Assembly: GCA_947561715.1 (NCBI GenBank) | Contig: OX387205.1 | Span: 14,203,001-14,267,000 of the forward strand | Direction: 5' to 3' | Origin: Ascidia mentula | Taxonomy: Eukaryota; Chordata; Ascidiacea; Phlebobranchia; Ascidiidae | Length of the DNA: 64,000 nt | Shown: positions 57,601 through 64,000 of the stretch, piece by piece | How the letters are laid out: each line of letters begins with the position of its first letter | Numbering within the stretch: the first letter of the stretch is position 1 | Translations under genes and position numbers: made by a program | Notes under the pieces: generated by a model | What the model was told of the DNA's origin: nothing | The model's input: the letters and a program-made list of their open reading frames with translations, nothing else | Database searches by the model: none

Positions 57601-60600
57601 TATTTAATTAAAAAAATACCCGATAATCTGTCTCTAAACCGGAACTCCCACCTGTCAATTTTGCTTCTGTAATCATCTTCTTTGGATTGCGTCATCAGTT
57701 CGTTCGTTCTCAGCATCGACTCGAGATCGGAAGCTTTCTGAGCCAAAGACTGAACGTGATCGTCCAACCTTCCTTTTTCATCTGAAGTACGTTGGTATCT
57801 ACAAGGAATGGATTAAATATTACATAAAGTGTGCATTTCGATAAAACCATGTACAAGCAAACACGTCAAAGCGTTGCAGACAGTGTACACTGTTTCGACC
57901 TATGAGGTATTATCCGTAAAGAATAGTCTTTGCCTGGCTAGCCGTCAGTCATAAGTTGCATTAAAACAGTGGCACAGTATGTAATTTTACAAAAGCAGTC
58001 AATGTGTAAAGGATGCACATGAAAGCATTTCAGCTTCCTTTTCAACATTACAAGAAAACGCACTTACTGTTTCTGACGAAGAGATTTGCGGTTTTAAGCA
58101 CACGTCTTTTTTTTCTCTTACGCTATCACATTGCACGCGCGCGGTTAATGGAGATTCATTGAACACCACCCACCTATCTCTCCATGCATCAGCCTGGGAT
58201 CTCGCTTCCTCCAACTTGCGTTCCCGATCTTCCAGACGACCTTCCAACCTCTTCATTTCATCCTCGGCCTTCTCCGCTCTGTTTCTCTGGGATCTCGTCG
58301 CTTTCTTGAGTCCTTCTTTCTCTCGCGCAATCATTTCTCGTTCATTCCGCGCGACTGCTGTGAGTTCTTCCGCTTCACGTCGCGTCGTCTCGCTCTCGCG
58401 TTCCATGTTCTGCCATAGAAATATAAAAACATGCAACTTTTCGTGGACAACAATCTGGATATTTTTGCTTTATGATCGGAATATTCCAGTGACACTGGAG
58501 ATGATATCAGGACGAATGTCCTATAAATGTATTCTAAAGAAAGGTAAAAATGTCATCTTGGAGAAATGTGGATATCAAGTTACATATTTCCAAGATGTTT
58601 TCCTTATTCAAACCTGTCTCACTCACAAACCAAAAGATCTGACCGAATATTTTTATTATCCACAACTTTGCACAATCAGGCAACAAAAACACAGGGTTTA
58701 CTGCTTGGCGCACGTGCTTCGTCGCAATCAATCTCTTCGCACGATGCTGCACTTATTCTCATGCGGTTTCGTATGCACGCAGTGCAGAATTAACTGCTGT
58801 GTTTCAAGTGGGCCAATAATCTAAACCTCTTTACTATGCCGTGGTATTTTCGGCGTATGAAACAAGCAACACATTTTCTGTTTTGGAAGATTTAGCCAAT
58901 AAGCAACGCACTTTGCAGCTACTTTTGAATCTCAGTCGTCACCGGGTTCGCAATTACGCACACAATTTTAAAAGTTTAACCATTCTGAGCATCTTTCTCC
59001 TGTGGTTTTGTAAAACATCAAACACCTGAGTGTAAAGAGACTGGCCCATATTGTTATTAACACTGTCATGTTTAAATAAGACGTTTCGACAAAAACTTAT
59101 GCCATCATCAGTTTGACTGACGCGATTGGTGTAGCTCCATCATTATAAGGAGCTGACCTGACCGACGTCACAGATATGGCTCGCGCGGGTGGTGACGTCA
59201 TTTTGCTATCGGCCACACACCACTGAGAGGCGGAAAATGCGCAGTAAGCGACGCAAAACGCAAAATACACATCAAACACCTGATACAATGATTACCATGT
59301 ATGTGTTTGTCAGATCGTGCAGTGACGTTGCAATCTGTGATAGAAGTTTATGTTTGGCTGGAAACGGAACATTCGCGATCGGACCTGAAGATATCAAATG
59401 ATATTAATCAGAATTGCAAAAACATTTAATTTTTTGTTGGTACTTTTTGGTTGTTGAGCTTCTTGGGGTAAAGTTCGGACCAGTGATTTTTCCCAACTGC
59501 TGCGTTCTCGTGTTGCCGATCGCGCAAACTTATGCTGTTTTGATTTCCGATGGTCTTCCAGCTGGGTAACTCGCCATCCCGTTGAAGTTGCTTTTTTCCC
59601 TTCCGCAAACTTATTTTTCAACTTTGCTTCCCGGCAAATATAGCAATGGGCAAGACCTGATGTTTGGTCATAACGAAGCCAGGAGAACATGCAGAGCCAC
59701 GCTTTTCTGAACGAACGTTTAGCTGACCTGGATGTGTATCAAAAATTGCTATACATTACTTTGATATTTTTGAGTCAATCGTGTTTTAGTGAACTCCATA
59801 CACTGCTACACACTAATAAGCCTCATCCTATAAACTGAAACAGTGGCTGTTTGCAGATCACTTAACAATATTTTTAATTGTACTTACGGTTTTTTATCGT
59901 TTAAACTTCCTTGTGATCCGGAACTTTCGGTTGTTATATTTCCCACCTCGTTATATCGACTACGCCCACTTACACCACTTGCCTGGTGCTGAGATAAAAA
60001 ACCAAACAAGGTAGACTGGATTATGTCTGACTCGACTTTAACTCTTTTTCTAGGCTGTTCTTCGAGCTCCATTATATTTTCCACGCAGTATTTTTGCTAT
60101 ACGATTACACGGCTTTGGTCACAAAAATATATCCACGCAGTGCAAGATTTCGAGCTGTTTGTATGCAGAATCACGCCTGTATGCCTAAGTTGCGAGTGAG
60201 CAACTGTGTCTGGACTGTTCACCAACAATGGACGATAATTCACATCCCGCTGGGCGTCGTGGACTGACGGGGGTCGAAAAAAAATGTAACGGAAATCGCG
60301 ATAACGATGTCGATGAGCAAAGCAATACAAAGTCTACTTGCACGATGCCCCTTGGGAGGTCACGTTCGACGTTATCTCCAATCCGCTTCCTATTCGGACA
60401 TTGTGTCCGAAGCATATTTTATTCTCCGACATTTAATGTCCAGCATAAAAGGTTTTAATTCCCGTACAGTACGCAGTTTTTCCTTACCTTGAGCTGAACG
60501 TGGAGTCGGTTATTTTCCATCTCCTTCGCCCTCAGTTCACGTTGCAGATGGGCTCGGGTCGCCTCCACAGACTTGTTCAGTTCGTTGAGAGTCCGGGCGT

Positions 60601-63600
60601 GGTTTTTCTCCTCTGAAACCTGGTCACAAAATATTGTGGGTTAAAATACAACGTGCTGCGCATCTTGTACGTCACAATGTGACGTCAATATCATCACGTC
60701 ACCGGGTCAATATACAGATGAATTTTAACACTGTTGTAATCAAATCTACAAAGATTTGTGCAGTCTTTCATAACCAATCAAGCACATTGTATTGTACTAA
60801 ATAACGAAAAAAATAGATTTTCAAAAACATGTTTTACTTGTGCTGTGAGCTGTTCCACGTCGTTCCTCTTCTGAATTAACTCCGATCTCATCCTTAGGAG
60901 TTCAGAATCGGAATCTGCCATTTTCTTCATCAGAATATCTCGCTGCTCTTCAAGACGTTGCACATCTCCTATCGTCTAAACAGGCGGAAACAAATAATAT
61001 CTTATATACGAGTTTCTATAATTTGAACACAATCAGAACTGATGAATACTAAGTTGTCCGTTTTTTCCGATGAAAAAACAACAAATACCAAAGAATAGTA
61101 GCGAATCCAAAGGCATGGAAATTACGCGACGAAACAGTACAAAAAGCGCCAAACAGTGGACAGTTTTTAAAGTCACTTTCTCTCGACAAGTCGAAAAAAT
61201 TAAACGTTTCATTAAAATATGAATAATCACCTTATGCTGTAATTGCAACAGACGTCGAACTTTTCTGTTTGAAACTTCGAATTGTTCGAGTTTCTGGAGC
61301 AAGAGATCGCGTTGTTTGCTCAGTTGGTTTACGTCCGATATCGCCAGGCGTTTTTCCTGTTAATAAACATGTTTGATGACATTCGTTTTAAATGAAGAAT
61401 ACAACGACTTAAGGAATAATTTGGTGCTTGACGTTTTAAGTTAAAGCAAATGAGCCAATAATGATTAGTGAGCTGAATTTTGTCTAGCTGTTACATCGTT
61501 TTCTGGGAAAAAACTGCCATTATCTTATGATTACAGAATGTTGTGTCTGCGTTTTACGTCAAATTTTGTGTCATTATAGCTACAAACAGCTTGAATTTGG
61601 TCAATTCTCTAAAATGTGTTTAAAGTGTGCATTCCAAGAGAGAGAGGAAATGTTATGAATTAAACACTTACATATTTCAATCTCGATGCAACATCCCTGA
61701 GAGCTGCCACTTGTTTTCCGGCCTCTGTCCCATTAACTTCCACCTCAACTAACTGATGCAGGAGAGAGTCTTTATCAGTTGGGAGATCGCCAACATCTTT
61801 TCTGTAAACCAAGGATACATAGAAATATACATTACATATGAAAGTATCCCTTATATATGTGGTTAGGTGGTTAAACAAGGACAACTTACAGACTAGTAGC
61901 CAGGTTGTCTTGGAAATTTTCAACACTCTTTCTCAATCTCAAATTCTCTTTTTCTGTTTCTTGATATTCACGAGAGAGAAAATTGAGTTCCTTGTCTTTG
62001 TCCTGAAGTGCCTGAAACCACACATTAGGTTAATACTATTTCTGTGTTTGTTACAAAAAAATCAGCAAAAGATGTCATGGTTACTATGCCTACAGAGAAC
62101 AATGAAGAGTTTATGCGCATCTTTTATTACAATTTGTCCTCAGTACTTTCGTAACAAAAATCTGTGTTAATTTCGGCACAAAACCCAACAAAAAAATATG
62201 TCTGATATTGTGGCAAACCCTATGTGTTCATTATCACACCATAGTTAAAACTAAATATGTTGGTTAAAATTAGGTAAAGTATGTTCATATCTTACAGCAT
62301 GAGATGCTTCCAATGCCTCATCCCTTCTCTCTAGTTCCCCTTCAATTTTCTTTAATTCCATCTGTTAGTTGCAAGAATAATTGACAACATAGTGATTAAT
62401 GCAGTTAATACAATTACTCTATTCATGGTCACATAATCAGGTATTTTTGAATCATAAGACAAGACAGTGTAACCGGGCATGAGAACAAATTATATTCTTC
62501 TCCGTATTGTATCAAATATCTCTCCTGTCTAATTTGTATTCAAAACATGTCAAGAGTAGTTACAGACAACAAGGTAATTGGTGCCCACAGTAAACTGATA
62601 CTTTCAAATCCTGGAACAAAGACAAGACACAGAAGAAGAATCAGCTTTATATAATCAGCTATGTTTGATTTACAAGCTAGCAGTGTATTAGTGTATGTAT
62701 AAAATTGTCAATTGTTTGCTGACTAAAACCTTTTTGTCCTTCCTAGGTGTGCTGCTGCACCTCTGCCAATCATCTACTGATATCACAGCACTGGTTTCTG
62801 CTTGTTTAGTTTCAATATGCGAGCAAAGCTGGTCTGTTAAGGGTGAACGAAATGATACCTAAAAACTTTGAATGTCATACGTAGCAAAAGGACTCAAGGG
62901 TTATTTGCTTGGCTAGGAACTTAAGCACACAAGAATTGACCACAGCCTTCTGATCCAACCATTACAGACCTAATTTTTCAAAAATATTTTCTTAAATTGG
63001 CTGTGATACACAAGTACAAAGTAACACAGACTTAAGTTCAGACAAAATATGTACCGCTGCTGTACCTTTTGGCATGCAGGCTGAGCACAATCGATCGGTC
63101 TGAAGTTTCTCTTTTCAAAATCTGTTCTATGAGACCTTGCACAAAATATGTTAACAATGGTCTACAAAAAGCTTTGATTTGTATTTTTACCTTTCTAGAA
63201 ACAGTAGTGGTTCACTCCTAGCAGAATTAGGTATTAATAAATTTTTGGGAATATATGCTTCTTTGTTGGTTGAAAGGTTTTCTGTACTTGACACCAATTT
63301 CTTGCCACTGCGTTTTTTGTCTGCTGTTGTTGGATTCTTATTTTTCTCAGCTGATTTAACCATCTTGGAGAATGCCCGATTTACTTTCCGTTCAACCTCG
63401 CTAACCTGATTTGGTTGTTTAAAACATTTGGTGTGCCTCACTTTCATTACTTGCTTTGGTTTTTCGCTGTCACCATGGCTGTAATAATTAAAAGTTATTG
63501 CAACCCAAAACTTCTAAATCCTAAAAACTGCTAAATTTGAATAAAACTATTCCAAATTCTTTTCTGAACAACTCTGTCTCAAATAGTCATTTATGGTTTG

Positions 63601-63683
63601 ACAAATGTTTACCACAAACTTATGCTGTTGGGTTTCGGGCTGGATCGTAAACACTGACTGTTCTGCGAAATCATCTTGCTCAT
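54631..63683 (-). CDS. ODF2: ODF2 (outer dense fibre protein 2 / cenexin), coiled-coil centriolar appendage protein
   Basis: Exons (5' to 3', minus): 63683-63613, 63478-63191, 62833-62730 (probable), 62361-62296, 62011-61890, 61801-61672, 61356-61231, 60975-60838, 60619-60488, 58409-58174, 57798-57652, 57376-57187, 56706-56572, 56310-56212, 55889-55707, 55463-55350, 55206-55114 and 54816-54631. From 62361 on they join in frame to 698 aa of heptad-rich coiled coil. Segments matching vertebrate ODF2 in order are HQLVEVEVNG...GKQV, QRDLLLQKLEQFE, TLNELNKSVEATRAHLQ, MRDLQPLPELLK and, near the C-terminus, DRLEQAESTNRSMRNYVNFL. The family builds mother-centriole distal/subdistal appendages and sperm tail fibres. 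The phase between the second and third listed exons does not match, so one small exon there is missing or wrong. Acceptor at 63693 suggests an upstream 5' UTR exon or trans-splicing. Confidence 0.92.
55963..55990 (-). repeat. Hammerhead-like relic in ODF2 intron
   Basis: Minus strand CTGATGA (55990-55984) and GAAA (55966-55963) are separated by 17 bases (TGAGCACAGCATTGTTG) without a clear stem II. Core motifs only; probably the end of a decayed repeat. Confidence 0.3.
56818..56890 (+). repeat. Dispersed repeat, second copy of the 5205-5290 type
   Basis: CCGGATGGTTGACGAAACG then AATAAAAAATCTCGTAACTTTATGCC-like sequence matches 5212-5271. Lies in the ODF2 intron between the exons at 56572-56706 and 57187-57376. 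Confidence 0.6.
57865..57960 (-). repeat. Relative of the foldback element in ODF2 intron
   Basis: GCAGACAGTGTACACTGTTTCGACC (with the 14-bp palindrome ACAGTGTACACTGT at 57880-57893) resembles the foldback arm at 26583-26625 (GCAGACAGG, TGTACACGCACTGTTTCGA). On the minus strand ACCT/AGGT forms a 4-bp stem directly before CGAAAC, as stem II of a hammerhead would. The CUGAUGA box has decayed to CGGATAA. Confidence 0.4.
59083..59111 (-). repeat. Hammerhead-like relic in ODF2 intron
   Basis: Minus strand CTGATGA (59111-59105), 17 bases with a possible GGCA/TGTC pairing, then GAAAC (59087-59083). The core words are intact; stem II is offset by one base and no stem III loop is evident (GAAACGTC). 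Likely the terminal piece of an interspersed repeat. Confidence 0.35.
59394..60072 (-). CDS. Nested two-exon gene: TTF/hAT-type zinc finger protein
   Basis: Lies in the 2.1-kb ODF2 intron 58410-60487, same strand. Exon 60072-59888 (ATG, MELEEQPRKRVKVES, a likely nuclear signal) ends at GTAAGT in phase 2. Exon 59727-59394 begins after CATCCAG and continues in frame to a stop; total 172 aa. The second exon encodes KRSFRKAWLCMFSWLRYDQ, CYIC, GW and HRKSKQH, the pattern of the TTF-type zinc finger found at the N-terminus of hAT-derived proteins (ZNF862/C17orf113 type). No transposase catalytic or dimerisation domain follows, so it is a truncated transposon product or a domesticated DNA-binding fragment. 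Intact splicing and frame favour recent function; expression is unproven. Confidence 0.6.
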
Positions 63684-64000
63684 ATTATTTGCCTGAAACA
63701 ACAGACTTATGTCACAAACCTAGTAATGCTTTGAAATAGAACAAAGCAACCAAAATACTACCAATCAATCAATCAATCAAAACAAATATTTTGTTTTGCC
63801 AAGAGTCAAGCCCACTACAACTACATAAGAGCATTAAAGTTGGAATGTATTTTTATTTGGGTGCAAAAAACTTGGAGTTTATTAAACCAAAAAGCCAAAG
63901 CTAATTTCAAACAGGACTGCGTCCATCAACGTTTGCACATAATGTATAGCAGCATATTAGCTTTGTTTTTTTGTTTAAACATTTTAATTTTATTCTCACA
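63684..64000. other. ODF2 5' flank
   Basis: A minus-strand acceptor (TTGTTTCAG, ending at 63693) precedes the ODF2 ATG by nine bases. Beyond it the sequence is AT-rich with a short (CAAT)n run (63762-63779). No further exon recognised before the window ends. Confidence 0.45.

Noticed and set aside
58159-58824. 221-codon plus-strand frame
   Set aside because: Its first part is the reverse of an ODF2 coiled-coil exon (Arg/Glu-rich sequence reads Ser-rich in reverse) and the rest is intron.
63755-63785. CRISPR-like or functional short repeat (CAAT)n
   Set aside because: Simple microsatellite of a few units; no CRISPR arrays are expected or seen in this eukaryotic window.

Overview
This is eukaryotic, intron-containing DNA, most likely from a tunicate such as Ciona. 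It carries chordate-type genes (ODF2, an RGS3-type C2/RGS protein, DXO and clade-B-like serpins) with short GT-AG introns in AT-rich spacers. Many start codons have a splice acceptor 15-53 bases upstream, as expected for a genome that uses spliced-leader trans-splicing. The assignment is an inference from gene content and style.

Layout. (1) 1-5384: no gene recognised; a diverged tandem repeat, a tRNA-like relic and dispersed repeats. (2) 5385-23176: two RGS3-like genes facing each other tail to tail (plus strand 5385-14710, minus strand 15567-23176). Their exon phases, and several exon lengths, match exactly. Both encode a C2 domain, a long low-complexity linker and a C-terminal RGS domain that keeps the G-alpha contact residues. 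(3) 25431-51520: ten plus-strand single-exon serpin genes or remnants in two subfamilies, seven (A-G) then three (H-J). The array shows recent tandem duplication, recombinant mosaics, two broken copies and strong divergence confined to the reactive-site loop. (4) 52060-53498: a two-exon DXO (decapping exoribonuclease) gene. (5) 54631-63683, minus strand: a many-exon ODF2 (cenexin, centriole appendage coiled-coil) gene. One intron holds a small nested gene for a TTF/hAT-type zinc finger protein.

The least ordinary features are repeats. A 304-bp foldback insertion directly behind the stop codon of serpin A (and of its copy B) has two 117-bp inverted arms, an 11-bp target duplication and an empty site at serpin E. 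One arm holds an intact hammerhead-ribozyme-like core (CTGATGA, a 3-bp stem II, GAAA). Related, more decayed CTGANGA...GAAA cores occur in several other repeats here. Coordinates of spliced genes are the outer limits of the coding sequence, with exons listed in the evidence. All protein calls come from reading translations, not from database searches.
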